Assembly (NCBI GenBank): GCA_021851785.1
Contig: JAJZBV010000001.1
Coordinates: 206,325 to 270,324, forward strand
Length of the DNA stretch: 64,000 nt
Reading direction: 5' to 3'
Origin: Pseudomonadota bacterium
GTDB lineage: Bacteria > Pseudomonadota > Alphaproteobacteria > Acetobacterales > Acetobacteraceae
Position 1 is the stretch's first letter, and each line of letters begins with the position of its first letter. The notes under the pieces were generated by a model. That model was not told where the DNA came from. It made no database searches and saw only the letters and a program-made list of their open reading frames with translations. The translations under genes were made by a program, and so were the position numbers. Below are positions 28,592 to 38,176 of this stretch, piece after piece.

Positions 28592-29343
28592 CAGAGCCGC
28601 CAGCCGGAATGGATGGCGACGATCCCGCCCGAGAGGTTGCGCACACGAACGCGCGCGAACCCGGCGTCACGCATCATCTCGGCCAGCGTTTCCTGATCGG
28701 GGAAGGTGCGGATGCTTTCGGCGAGGTATTGATAGCTCTCGGCATCATGGGCGATGGCGCGGCCGAGGCGCGGGAGAACCGCGAAGGACCAGGCGTCATA
28801 GAGCGGGACCAGGGCGGCCACCCGCACGCGGCTGAATTCGAGGCAGAAAAACCGCCCGCCGGGGCGGAGCACGCGCCGCGCCTCGGCGAGGACCGCGTCC
28901 TTGTTCGTGCAGTTGCGGAGGCCAAAGGCGATCGCGACACGCTCCACCGCGCGATCGGGCAGCGGCAGCGCCTCAGCATCGGCGATGAGAAAATCGAGCC
29001 CGCGCGCGATCCCGCGCGCCCGCGCCCGCCCGCGCGCCACCGCCAGCATCGCCGGGTTGATATCGGAGAGGATCGCCCGCCCGCCGCCGGCCCTGAGCCA
29101 GCCGAAGCTGATATCGCCGGTGCCGCCGGCGAGATCGAGCAGGGTCTCGCCGGCGCTTGGTGCGAGGGCATCGATGAAAATCCGCTTCCAGGCGCGATGC
29201 GCCCCGAGCGACATCAGATCGTTCATCAGGTCATAGCGCGGGGCGACGCTTTCGAACACGGCGCGCACCATCGGCTTCTTCGCCGCGCGCGCGACGGTGC
29301 GGAAGCCGAAATCGGTGGTCTCTGGTGTCGGGCTGTTGCTCAT
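28591..29343 (-). CDS. ubiE: Ubiquinone/menaquinone biosynthesis C-methyltransferase
   Basis: VAPRYDLMNDLMSLGAHRAWKR; LDLAGGTGDISF. Confidence 0.95.
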   Translation of the reverse strand: MSNSPTPETTDFGFRTVARAAKKPMVRAVFESVAPRYDLMNDLMSLGAHRAWKRIFIDALAPSAGETLLDLAGGTGDISFGWLRAGGGRAILSDINPAMLAVARGRARARGIARGLDFLIADAEALPLPDRAVERVAIAFGLRNCTNKDAVLAEARRVLRPGGRFFCLEFSRVRVAALVPLYDAWSFAVLPRLGRAIAHDAESYQYLAESIRTFPDQETLAEMMRDAGFARVRVRNLSGGIVAIHSGWRL

Positions 29344-29373
29344 GATGGGTTTCCTATAGCCTGAAATGCAATC

Positions 29374-30216
29374 ATGCCGGAACTCCCCGAAGTCGAGACG
29401 GTGATGCGCGGAATGGCGGGGCGGCTGCTCGGCCAGGTGATCGCGCACGCGGAGCTTCGCCGCGCCGATCTCCGCCGCGCCGTGCCGCCCGATCTCGCGC
29501 GGGTCGTCACCGGGGCGCGGGTGATCGGCTTCCGGCGCCGCGCGAAATACATTCTCATGCGGCTCGCCGGCGGGCAAAGCGTGCTCTGGCATCTCGGCAT
29601 GTCGGGCCGCATCGTGCTGTCCCCGCCGGGGACGAACGCGCCGGAGCCGGCGCATTGCCATCTGGTTTTGGTGACCGAGGCGGGGTGGCGGGTCGGCTTT
29701 ATCGATCCGCGCCGTTTCGGCCTCGTCGATCTCGTCCCGAGCGCGGCGGAGGAGGCGCATCCGCTGCTCGCCGGGCTCGGGCCGGAGCCGCTCGAGGACG
29801 GGTTCACCCCGGCCCGGCTCGCAGCAAGCCTCGCCTTGCGGCGAAGCCCGATCAAAACGGTGCTGCTCGATCAGCGGGTGGTCGCCGGGCTCGGCAATAT
29901 CTATGTCGCGGAGGCGCTGTTTCGCGCACGTCTCCATCCCGCGCGCCCGGCCGGCGAGATCCCGCGCGGAGGCGTCGCGCGGCTGGTCGCGGCGATCAGG
30001 GAGACGCTCGGCGAGGCGATCGCCGCCGGGGGCTCCTCCTTGCGCGATTACGTCCGGCCGGAGGGCGAACTCGGCTATTTCCAGCACGCCTGGCGGGTTT
30101 ATGGCCGCGCCGGCGCGCCGTGCCCGGACTGCCCCGGCGCGGCGCGCTGCGCCGGCGTGCGGCGCTTCGTGCAAGCGGGGCGAAGTTCGTTCTATTGTCC
30201 GCGGAGGCAACGCTGA
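29374..30216 (+). CDS. mutM: Formamidopyrimidine-DNA glycosylase
   Basis: [14 protein letters not shown]-terminal zinc finger [30 protein letters not shown]. Confidence 0.96.
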   Translation: MPELPEVETVMRGMAGRLLGQVIAHAELRRADLRRAVPPDLARVVTGARVIGFRRRAKYILMRLAGGQSVLWHLGMSGRIVLSPPGTNAPEPAHCHLVLVTEAGWRVGFIDPRRFGLVDLVPSAAEEAHPLLAGLGPEPLEDGFTPARLAASLALRRSPIKTVLLDQRVVAGLGNIYVAEALFRARLHPARPAGEIPRGGVARLVAAIRETLGEAIAAGGSSLRDYVRPEGELGYFQHAWRVYGRAGAPCPDCPGAARCAGVRRFVQAGRSSFYCPRRQR

Positions 30217-30236
30217 TCGAACAGGGAGACATCGCC

Positions 30237-31034
30237 ATGGCGCCGGAAATGATCGAGGTCGAAACCACGGGGCGGACGGGCCTCATCCGCCTCAACCGCC
30301 CGCAGGCGCTGAATGCGCTGTGCGATCAGTTGATGGACGAACTCGGGGCGCAATTGCTGGCGTTCGATGCCGACCCATTGATCGCGGCGATCATTCTCAC
30401 CGGCTCGGAAAAAGCCTTTGCCGCCGGCGCCGACATCAAGGAGATGCTGCCGCGCCGCTATCCGGACGTGCTGCGCGAGGATTTCATCGCCCCGTGGGAG
30501 ATCGTCACCACGGTGACAAAGCCGGTGATCGCCGCCGTCGCCGGCTTCGCGCTCGGCGGCGGGTGTGAACTCGCGATGATGTGCGATATCATTCTCGCCG
30601 CCGAGAGCGCGAAATTCGGCCAGCCGGAGATCAATCTCGGGGTCATCCCCGGCGCCGGCGGGACACAGCGCCTGACGCGCGCGATCGGCAAGGCCAAAGC
30701 GATGGAGATGATCCTGACCGGGCGGATGATGGACGCCCATGAGGCCGAGCGCGCCAATCTCGTCGCCCGCGTGGTTCCCGCCGCCGCGCTGATGGGCGAG
30801 GCGCTGAAGCTCGCCGAGAAAATGGCGACGCTCTCGCCGGTTTCGCTCGCGGTCGCGAAACAGGCGGTCAACCGGGCGTTCGAGACCACGCTCGGCGAGG
30901 GGGTGCGGGTGGAGCGCTCGCTGTTCCTGCCGCTGTTCGGCACGGAGGATCAGCGCGAGGGCATGGCGGCCTTCGCCGAGAAGAGAAAGCCGCGGTTTTC
31001 CGGCTGGGGCGGCGGAGACCCTGGCGCCGCTTGA
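30237..31034 (+). CDS. Enoyl-CoA hydratase
   Basis: [33 protein letters not shown]; start internal to ORF 29655..31034. Confidence 0.94.
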   Translation: MAPEMIEVETTGRTGLIRLNRPQALNALCDQLMDELGAQLLAFDADPLIAAIILTGSEKAFAAGADIKEMLPRRYPDVLREDFIAPWEIVTTVTKPVIAAVAGFALGGGCELAMMCDIILAAESAKFGQPEINLGVIPGAGGTQRLTRAIGKAKAMEMILTGRMMDAHEAERANLVARVVPAAALMGEALKLAEKMATLSPVSLAVAKQAVNRAFETTLGEGVRVERSLFLPLFGTEDQREGMAAFAEKRKPRFSGWGGGDPGAA

Positions 31035-31139
31035 CAGGCCCGCCGGCGCTTTCTAGAAGGCGCTTCCTGGCTCGAAGGGGCATGCGCCCGTTCGGGGGTG
31101 TCCGGGTTAGTGTTCGCTTATCGATGGTGATGAGGGCCC

Positions 31140-31409
31140 ATGGCCAATACCGCTTCGGCGCGCAAGCGCATCCGCCAGACGGCACGCCGCACCGAGCGTA
31201 ATCGCGCCCGGAAATCGCGCGTGCGGACCTTCATCGGCAAGGTCGAGGCGGCGATCGCTGGCGGCAACAAGGATGAGGCCGCGACCGCGCTCCGTCTCGC
31301 CGAGCCGGAGATGCAGCGCGCCGCCGGCAAGGGCGTGCTGCCGAAGAACACCGCCTCGCGCAAGATCTCGCGGCTGGCCGCGCGCATCAAGGCGCTTTCG
31401 CTTTCGTGA
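31140..31409 (+). CDS. rpsT: 30S ribosomal protein S20
   Basis: [32 protein letters not shown]. Confidence 0.97.
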   Translation: MANTASARKRIRQTARRTERNRARKSRVRTFIGKVEAAIAGGNKDEAATALRLAEPEMQRAAGKGVLPKNTASRKISRLAARIKALSLS

Positions 31410-31479
31410 AAATTTCGCGCCCGCGGTCTTGACGACAGCGGGTCGCGCGGCTGAAAATGACAAATCCGTGTCAGTGTGA

Positions 31480-31518
31480 CGGCACGGAGAAGATTTTCCG
31501 CGACCAATTTCCGTGCCG
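31480..31518. repeat. 9-bp perfect inverted repeat in rpsT-dnaA intergenic region
   Basis: CGGCACGGA (31480-31488) / TCCGTGCCG (31510-31518). Confidence 0.8.
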
Positions 31519-31743
31519 CATACACTCGCCGTAAAAGTAAAAACACTTGCTCAGCAAGGGCGGGTAAGTCATTTTTTTGCTGTTTGATAGTCATTCCGCT
31601 CCATTTGCCCTAATTTTTTTGCGGCCACTTTCTTGGTTGCTTCTGTCGAACCTTCGGTCTAGTGTCCGCCCTTCTCAATTCTGTCTATGGACGACGGTTT
31701 GTTGGCGCACCCCGCCAGGGTTGCGGCGCGAGAGACGTAATAG

Positions 31744-33360
31744 GTGGTTTTGGGCTGTCTCCACGGTCCCCGAGCGAATGACGGGGCTGTGCTGGGGGGG
31801 GCGTTTGAGGTGGGCGAAGCAGTGTCAGGCAATAGCGGCATGGATCGGGAGCGCAACCTTGCCGCGGCTTTTGCCGGCGGTTTCGAAGCGCTGGAGGGCG
31901 CGGACAAGGCCGCGGCAACCGAGGCGCCGGTTGGCGCCGGGGTCGGTGCCGAGCTGGCCGGGCAGTGGAGCCGGGTGCGCGGCCGGCTCCAGGCCGATGT
32001 CGGCGAGGTCGAATACCGTTCCTGGCTCCGCCAGATGGTGCTCGCCGGGTGTGACGGCGACGAGGTCACCATTCTCCTGCCGACGCGCTTTCTCCGTGAC
32101 TGGGTGCGCCGCCATTATGGCGAGCGTCTGGTGCTGTTGTGGCAGACGGAGAACCCGGCGGTGCGCCGGGTCGATATGCGCGCCGGCACGCTGGGCGCCC
32201 GCGCGGCGCCGGCGGGCGGTGGTTTTGCCGAAAGCCTGGCGAGCCCGCCGCGCTCTCCCGCGCCGCCGGCGGCCAAATCGGTCGCCCCGGCCACTTCCCC
32301 GGCCGGCGCCGCGCCGGAACGTCCGGCGACCGATACCTCCGGCCTCGACAAGCGCTTCGATTTCGACAATTTCGTCGTCGGCAAGCCCAATGAATTCGCC
32401 TATGCCTGTGCCCGGCGGGTGGCCGAGCATCCGGCGATGCCGGGCTTCAACCCGCTTTTTCTTTATGGCGGGGTCGGCCTCGGCAAAACCCATCTGATGC
32501 ACGCCATCGCCTGGGATCTGATCGGCCGCGGCGGCGGGCGGGTTTCGGTCGCTTATATGTCGGCGGAAAAATTCATGTATCGCTTCATCGCCGCGATCCG
32601 CAGCCAGGCGACGATGGAGTTCAAGGAGCAGTTGCGCGGCGCCGACGTGCTGATGATCGACGATCTCCAGTTCCTGATCGGCAAGGACAACACCCAGGAA
32701 GAATTCTTCCACACCTTCAACGCCCTGGTCGATGCCGGCAAGCAGATCGTGGTGTCGGCCGACAAATCCCCCTCCGACCTCTCGGGGTTGGAGGATCGTC
32801 TGCGCACCAGGCTCGGCTGCGGCATGGTGGCCGACCTCCATGCCACCACCTTCGAGCTGCGGCTTTCCATTCTGGAGGCGAAGGCGAGCCGCGCCGGGGT
32901 TGCGGTTCCGGCCAAGGTCTTGGATTTCCTCGCCCATAAGATCACCACCAATGTCCGGGAACTGGAGGGCGCGCTCAACCGGCTGATCGCCCACGCCAAT
33001 CTGTTCGGCCGGCCGATCACCCTCGAGACCACCCAGGAAGTCCTGCACGATATCCTCAAGGCGCATGACCGCCGCATCACCATCGAGGAGATCCAGCGCA
33101 AGGTTTCCGAGCATTGGAACATCCGCCTGACCGACATGTCCTCGGCGCGGCGGGCCCGCAATGTCGCCCGTCCGCGCCAGGTCGCGATGTATTTGGCAAA
33201 GCAGCTCACCAGCCGCAGCCTGCCCGAGATCGGCCGTAAATTCGGCAATCGCGATCACACCACGGTGATGCATGCGGTGGCGCGGGTGAGCGAGCTGATG
33301 GAACGCGACGCCGCTTTCGCCGAGGATGTCGAATTGCTGCGCCGGATGCTGGAGTCCTAA
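31744..33360 (+). CDS. dnaA: Chromosomal replication initiator DnaA (start uncertain; GTG at 31822 is an alternative)
   Basis: FLYGGVGLGKTHLMHAIA; DDLQFL; ARQVAMYLAKQLTSRSLPEIGRKFGNRDHTTVMHA. Confidence 0.96.
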   Translation: MVLGCLHGPRANDGAVLGGAFEVGEAVSGNSGMDRERNLAAAFAGGFEALEGADKAAATEAPVGAGVGAELAGQWSRVRGRLQADVGEVEYRSWLRQMVLAGCDGDEVTILLPTRFLRDWVRRHYGERLVLLWQTENPAVRRVDMRAGTLGARAAPAGGGFAESLASPPRSPAPPAAKSVAPATSPAGAAPERPATDTSGLDKRFDFDNFVVGKPNEFAYACARRVAEHPAMPGFNPLFLYGGVGLGKTHLMHAIAWDLIGRGGGRVSVAYMSAEKFMYRFIAAIRSQATMEFKEQLRGADVLMIDDLQFLIGKDNTQEEFFHTFNALVDAGKQIVVSADKSPSDLSGLEDRLRTRLGCGMVADLHATTFELRLSILEAKASRAGVAVPAKVLDFLAHKITTNVRELEGALNRLIAHANLFGRPITLETTQEVLHDILKAHDRRITIEEIQRKVSEHWNIRLTDMSSARRARNVARPRQVAMYLAKQLTSRSLPEIGRKFGNRDHTTVMHAVARVSELMERDAAFAEDVELLRRMLES

Positions 33361-33381
33361 ACTTTCTTCCTTGATGCGGGT

Positions 33382-33422
33382 CCGGGGGCGCTGCCCCCGG
33401 CGGGTCCAGGGCAGCGCCCTGG
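33382..33422. repeat. GC-rich double hairpin (family C) between convergent dnaA and PhaC-like gene
   Basis: CCGGGGGC-GCT-GCCCCCGG and CCAGGGC-AGC-GCCCTGG. Confidence 0.85.
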
Positions 33423-33429
33423 CCTTTTT

Positions 33430-34650
33430 TTAGTCTTTCCTGCCACACACCCGCCGCAGCCAGGCGAGGAGTGGCCGCCAGAGCACGGTTTCCGCGCTGG
33501 TGCCGGCGATCATGCCGATATGGCCGGCTTGCGGCTCGATCAGGGTGGCTTCGGGGATGAGGGTCGCGAGCGGGCGGGCGCTGGCCGGTGGCACCAGACG
33601 GTCGCGGGCGGGCGCGGCGACGAGGCAGGGCAGGCGGAGCGCGCCCGGGTCGACGGGAAGCCCGGCGACGAGCCAGGCGCCTTGCTGCGGCGTGTTGTCC
33701 CCATACCAGCCGGCGAGGGTTTCGCGCGCCACCGGTTCGGCGAGCGGCACGCCGTCGTTCAGCCAGTCCTCGAGGGCGACGAAGCGGCGGGCGCGCGGGG
33801 ATAGCGGGTCGAGGGCCGCGAAAGCGCGGTATTTCGCGCCGACGCCGAAGGGATCGACGAGGGCGAACAGGGTTTGCAGCCAGTCGATCGGCAGGCTGTG
33901 GCCGAGGGCGAAGGCCGGCTCCATGAGCGGCAGCAGGCGGGCGAGGGCGCCGGCGCGGGCGGGATCGTCGGCGTGGAAATCCCACGGCGTTGCGAGCAGA
34001 GCGAGGGCGCGCAAGCGATCCGGCTGGCGGAGGGCCGCGGCGAGGGCGAGCAGGCCGCCCATGCAGTAGCCGGCGAGGATGGGCTTGTCGGCGAGCGTTC
34101 CGATCGCGCGTTCCAGCCGCCCGGCGACGTAGTCGGTGAGGGTGAAGCGCCGCTCGCGCGCGCCGGGCCAGCCCCAATCGAGCAGCAGCGGGTGGAAGCC
34201 GGCGGCGGCGAGGAAGCGGAGCAGCGAGGCGCCCTCGTCGAGATCGAGGATATGGCCGCGATTGACGAGGCTCGGGACGAAGAGGATGGGCGGTCCCTCG
34301 CCGCCGTAATCGAGGAGGCGGGTTTCGCCTTCGCGCCAGATCGCCGGCGGGTCGGGGAGGGTGCGGCGCCAGGGATGGCGGCGGTAGGCGGCGATGCCGG
34401 CGATGAGGGCGCGATCCTCGGCGAGGGTGGCGGCGAGGACGGCGCGGGCAAAGGCGTCAGGAGCGCCGCTTGCGGAGGCGAGGCGGGCGAGTTCGGGATT
34501 GCGGCGCGGGTTCCAGCCGGGCCAGGCGCCGCTCGAGGGCGACAAGCCGGCGATGGAGACGCTCGATTTCAGCATCGCGAGGGTCAGGTGGAGCAGCAGC
34601 GGCCGCGGCCCGCGGCGGCTGAGCGGTGCCGGCGCCGTGTTCTGGCTCAT
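33430..34650 (-). CDS. PhaC-like alpha/beta hydrolase (5' end uncertain)
   Basis: PILFVPSLVNRGHILDL; LAGYCMGGLLALAAAL lipase-like box with Cys; C-terminal QAGHIGMIAG. Confidence 0.82.
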   Translation of the reverse strand: MSQNTAPAPLSRRGPRPLLLHLTLAMLKSSVSIAGLSPSSGAWPGWNPRRNPELARLASASGAPDAFARAVLAATLAEDRALIAGIAAYRRHPWRRTLPDPPAIWREGETRLLDYGGEGPPILFVPSLVNRGHILDLDEGASLLRFLAAAGFHPLLLDWGWPGARERRFTLTDYVAGRLERAIGTLADKPILAGYCMGGLLALAAALRQPDRLRALALLATPWDFHADDPARAGALARLLPLMEPAFALGHSLPIDWLQTLFALVDPFGVGAKYRAFAALDPLSPRARRFVALEDWLNDGVPLAEPVARETLAGWYGDNTPQQGAWLVAGLPVDPGALRLPCLVAAPARDRLVPPASARPLATLIPEATLIEPQAGHIGMIAGTSAETVLWRPLLAWLRRVCGRKD

Positions 34651-34942
34651 GAGGCGGCCCCGCTTCGTGCCCACCGGGCGGTTCCGACCGTGGTGGCCCT
34701 GGCCGTGGTGGCCCTGGCCGGGGCATCGCCTGGATGGCGCCCGCCATCATGCCGGCCCAGAGGGCGGCGAGGGTCTGCCAGGTGTCCTGCGTCTCGCGGT
34801 CGGTGATGAGGGCGGTGATTTCGCTTTGCCAAAGCGTGATCCAGTCTTGCGCGAGGGCGGCGAGATCGGGCGCGCCGGCCGTGGCTTCGCTCGGCGGGTC
34901 TTCCCCGCCGGGCGGCGTGCCGGACGCTCTGGCGGTGCTCAT
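34457..34942 (-). CDS. Hypothetical protein with C-terminal coiled coil, possibly PHB-associated
   Basis: DWITLWQSEITALITDRETQDTWQTLAALWAGMMAG ... DAEIERLHRRLVALERRLARLE; overlaps the PhaC-like ORF. Confidence 0.55.
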   Translation of the reverse strand: MSTARASGTPPGGEDPPSEATAGAPDLAALAQDWITLWQSEITALITDRETQDTWQTLAALWAGMMAGAIQAMPRPGPPRPGPPRSEPPGGHEAGPPHEPEHGAGTAQPPRAAAAAAPPDPRDAEIERLHRRLVALERRLARLEPAPQSRTRPPRLRKRRS

Positions 34943-35065
34943 GCCTCATCCATTTTCCGTCTTCGCCTCGTCATCCGGTTTCTCGCCGCGGAGAGAAAAT
35001 TTGCCTCCCTTCACGGAGGCGGGCAGAGTGCGGGATATAACGCGCCGCAACATAGGGAACGATCG

Positions 35066-35737
35066 ATGTCAGAGCCAGAGCCGCCGCGCCGCGCCGCGCC
35101 GCCAGCCGCCTCCCCCCTTGTGATCAAGAAATACGCCAATCGGCGCCTCTACAATACCGAAAGTTCGAGCTACATCACGCTCGACACGCTCGCCGACATG
35201 GTGCGCGCGGGGCGGGATTTCGTGGTCTATGACGCCAAGACCGGCGACGACATCACCCGCGGCGTGCTCACCCAGATCATCGTCGATGAGGAAAACAAGG
35301 GCCGGGCGCTGCTGCCGACCGGGTTTCTGCGTCAGCTCATCGGGCTTTATGGCGAGGGTTTGCAGGGGCTTCTGCCGAGCTACCTCGAGCAGGCGATGGC
35401 GAGCTTCGCCGAGCAGCAGCAGCAGATGCGCCGGGCGATGCAACAGACGGTGGGCAGCCTGTTCCCCGGGGTCGAGGAGATGAGCCGGCGCAATCTCGCG
35501 ATGATGGAGCAGGCGATGAGTTTTTTCTCGCCGTTCCAGAAGGCGCGGGAGTCACGGGCCGGCTCGGCCGAGGAAACCGCCGAGCGCGAGCACGAAATCG
35601 CGGTGCTGCAGGCCGAGATCGCGGCGCTGCGGGCGGAGCTGGCCCGCCGCGGGGCGGGCGTGACCGCAAAGACGCCCGAGGCACCATCATCGGCGCCGCA
35701 ACCTGGGGGTGAAAAATCCGCCGGCAAACCCGGCTGA
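35066..35737 (+). CDS. phaR: Polyhydroxyalkanoate synthesis repressor
   Basis: VIKKYANRRLYNTESSSYITLDTLADMVRAGRDFVVYDAKTGDDITRGVLTQII. Confidence 0.96.
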   Translation: MSEPEPPRRAAPPAASPLVIKKYANRRLYNTESSSYITLDTLADMVRAGRDFVVYDAKTGDDITRGVLTQIIVDEENKGRALLPTGFLRQLIGLYGEGLQGLLPSYLEQAMASFAEQQQQMRRAMQQTVGSLFPGVEEMSRRNLAMMEQAMSFFSPFQKARESRAGSAEETAEREHEIAVLQAEIAALRAELARRGAGVTAKTPEAPSSAPQPGGEKSAGKPG

Positions 35738-35925
35738 ATGGCGGATTTCGGGGGGGAAACCACGGCGGCGGAACGATAAGGCGTTAATATATCGTTTTTC
35801 CTTTGACGATCTTTCGGAAAAGTGCCACATTCGCGCATGGAGAGACGGTCGCAGGGCATGACCCCGTGACCAGAAGGTGTGAGAATCCGCAGTTTTCCTC
35901 GTTTTCGATCGTCTCGGAGGCCGCC

Positions 35926-36429
35926 ATGTCCAACCATGAAGCAATCCCCCCCCGCTACGACGCGGCAGAGGACGAAAGCGAGGGATCGCTGGCGCTGGAC
36001 CGGCTGCACGCGGCTGGTTTCGGGGACGCGGCGCCGCGGGAAAGCCGGCCCGCCGGCCGCGCCAGCCTCGCCGACCGCCATGTCGGCGCGCGCATCCGCG
36101 AACGCCGCACCATGCTCGGCCTCTCGCAGCAGCAGCTCGCCCAGATGATCGGCGTCACCTACCAGCAGGCGCATAAATACGAACGCGGCTTCAACCGCAT
36201 CTCGGCCGGCCGGCTCTATGACATCGCGGGGGTGCTCGGGGTGCCGATCGCGTGGTTTTTCGAGGGGCTGGCGCCGGACGAGGAAGCCCAGGCGGCGACC
36301 CCGCGCCAGCGCATGTGCCTGGAACTCGCCCGCAATTTCGCCGCGATCGACAATCTCAAGCACCAGGAAGCGCTGAGCAACATGGCCCGCGCGCTCGCCG
36401 CCCAATCGGCCGCGATGCACGGGCGCTGA
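35926..36429 (+). CDS. XRE-family helix-turn-helix regulator
   Basis: VGARIRERRTMLGLSQQQLAQMIGVTYQQAHKYERGFNRISAGRLYDIA. Confidence 0.93.
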   Translation: MSNHEAIPPRYDAAEDESEGSLALDRLHAAGFGDAAPRESRPAGRASLADRHVGARIRERRTMLGLSQQQLAQMIGVTYQQAHKYERGFNRISAGRLYDIAGVLGVPIAWFFEGLAPDEEAQAATPRQRMCLELARNFAAIDNLKHQEALSNMARALAAQSAAMHGR

Positions 36430-36498
36430 CCCCCGCCAGCCGCCGCGCCCCCTCCGGCCAAACCGGAAGAATGACCGGGGCGTCATCGGGGCGGGGCG

Positions 36499-37572
36499 TC
36501 ACACCTGGTCGTAATCGAGCGTAACCTCGGGGCTGCGCGGCTGGGCCTGGCAGGTGAGGACGAAACCGGCCGCCAGTTCCCACGCCTCCAGCGAATAATT
36601 CACCGCCATATCGGCCTCGCCGGCGACCAGCCGCGCCCGGCACGAGCAGCACATGCCGCCGCGGCAGGCGTAAGGGAGATCGAGCCCGGCGCGCAGGCCG
36701 GCCGCGAGCACGCTCTCGCCGGCGGCGACCGGGATCAAATGGCGGCCGCCGTCGATGATCACCGTCGCCCGGCACGCGGACGCGATAGCGGCGGACGCTG
36801 CCGCGGGTGACGGCGGCGGAGGGGCGCCCGTCGAGAAGCGCTCGCGGCGGAGGCGCGCCTCGGGCATCCCTGCGGCCAGCAGCGCCGCCGTCACCGTCTC
36901 CGCCATCGCCGTCGGGCCGCAGATCAGGGCATGATCGATGGCCGCGGCGGGGATGGCGTGGCGGAGCAGGCGGGCGATCTTCTCGGCGTCCAGCCGGCCA
37001 TGGAGGAGATCGAGATCCTGGTGCTCACGCGACAGGATCGGAAAGAACGCGAAGCGGCCGGGAGCGCGGTTCTTGAGAGCGAACAATGCGTCGCGAAACA
37101 TCATCTCGGCGCCGCTCGGGGCGCCGTAGGCCAAAAAAAACCGGCTTTCGGGTTCTTGCGCCAAAATCGCGCGCAATTGCGAGAGGATCGGGGTGATGCC
37201 CGAGCCGGCGGCGAAAGCGGCGAAAACGCGCCTCGCGCCGGGCTCGGGGGCGAGGCCGAAACGGCCCGCCGGTGTCGCCACCTCGATCTCATCCCCGGCG
37301 GCAAGGCTTGTATTGGCCAGCGTCGAGAAAACCCCACCCGGCACCTGCTTCACGGCGATGCGGAGTTCGCGGTCGCCGGGCGCGCTGCAAATCGAATAGG
37401 AGCGCCGGATCTCGGCGCCATCCACGACGAGGCGGAGCGTCAGATACTGCCCCGGCGTGAAGCGGAACGCTTCCCGCAGCGCCGGCGGGACGGCAAAGGC
37501 GAGCGAAACCGCGGATGGCGTCTCGCGCCGCACCTCGCGAAGCGCCAGGCGATGGAAGGCGCGGCGGGTCAT
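36499..37572 (-). CDS. paaE: Phenylacetyl-CoA epoxygenase reductase subunit
   Basis: FNR-type reductase plus C-terminal 2Fe-2S ferredoxin (CRGGMCCSCRARLVAGEADM); paa operon. Confidence 0.92.
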   Translation of the reverse strand: MTRRAFHRLALREVRRETPSAVSLAFAVPPALREAFRFTPGQYLTLRLVVDGAEIRRSYSICSAPGDRELRIAVKQVPGGVFSTLANTSLAAGDEIEVATPAGRFGLAPEPGARRVFAAFAAGSGITPILSQLRAILAQEPESRFFLAYGAPSGAEMMFRDALFALKNRAPGRFAFFPILSREHQDLDLLHGRLDAEKIARLLRHAIPAAAIDHALICGPTAMAETVTAALLAAGMPEARLRRERFSTGAPPPPSPAAASAAIASACRATVIIDGGRHLIPVAAGESVLAAGLRAGLDLPYACRGGMCCSCRARLVAGEADMAVNYSLEAWELAAGFVLTCQAQPRSPEVTLDYDQV

Positions 37573-37720
37573 ACCAGCCGCCGGCGACGTTGACCCATGA
37601 CGTGTGGGTCAACATCGGCTGGTATCGAGTCATATTCCGCGCGCCGCCGCCGGCCAACCCGGCGCGCATTCCAGCCGGTCGGATGGTCGGAAGAGTCGGC
37701 CATTCGACCGGCTGGTATCA
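37571..37720. repeat. Composite inverted-repeat element between paaE and paaD
   Basis: ATACCAGCCG(37571)/CGGCTGGTAT(37616), GTTGACCCA(37589)/TGGGTCAAC(37605), CCAGCCGGTCG(37671)/CGACCGGCTGG(37705). Confidence 0.8.
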
Positions 37721-38176
37721 GTGGCATTTGAACGCATCGAAGGGTTCGCGGCAGGCGGTGCAGCGCCATAGCGCCTTGCACGCCGCCGCGCCGAACGCGG
37801 AGAGCAACTCGGTCGCCGGGGATGCACAGCGCGGGCAAGACGGCGCCCGTGGCGAGGGTGGCGCGATCCCGGCCGCGGCGAGCTTCCGCCGGCCTTCCTC
37901 GCTCAGCCAATCCGTCGTCCAGGCCGGGGCGAGCACGGTTCGCACCCGCACCGAGGCGATCCCGGCCGCATCCAGGGCACGGTGGATAGCGGCGGTGATT
38001 TCCACCATCGCCGGGCAGCCGGAATAGGTCGGGGTGATCGAGACCTCGACCCCGTCCCCGTCGCGCTCGACGCCGCGCAGAATGCCGAGATCGGCGATCG
38101 TGAGAAACGGCAGTTCGGGATCCGAGACCCGCGCCAGCGCCGCCCGCGCCCGTGCCGCGAGATCCGCGCCGCTCAC
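37718..38176 (-). CDS. paaD: Phenylacetyl-CoA epoxidase subunit PaaD
   Basis: DUF59-type N-terminus VSDPELPFLTIADLGILR; C-terminal zinc motif CPRCASPATELLSAFGAAACKALWRCTAC. Confidence 0.92.
   Translation of the reverse strand: MSGADLAARARAALARVSDPELPFLTIADLGILRGVERDGDGVEVSITPTYSGCPAMVEITAAIHRALDAAGIASVRVRTVLAPAWTTDWLSEEGRRKLAAAGIAPPSPRAPSCPRCASPATELLSAFGAAACKALWRCTACREPFDAFKCH

Noticed and set aside
31410-31743. dnaA-upstream region as the chromosomal origin
   Set aside because: No convincing DnaA boxes seen and the hemE-ppsR region fits the alphaproteobacterial pattern better; not fully excluded without GC skew.
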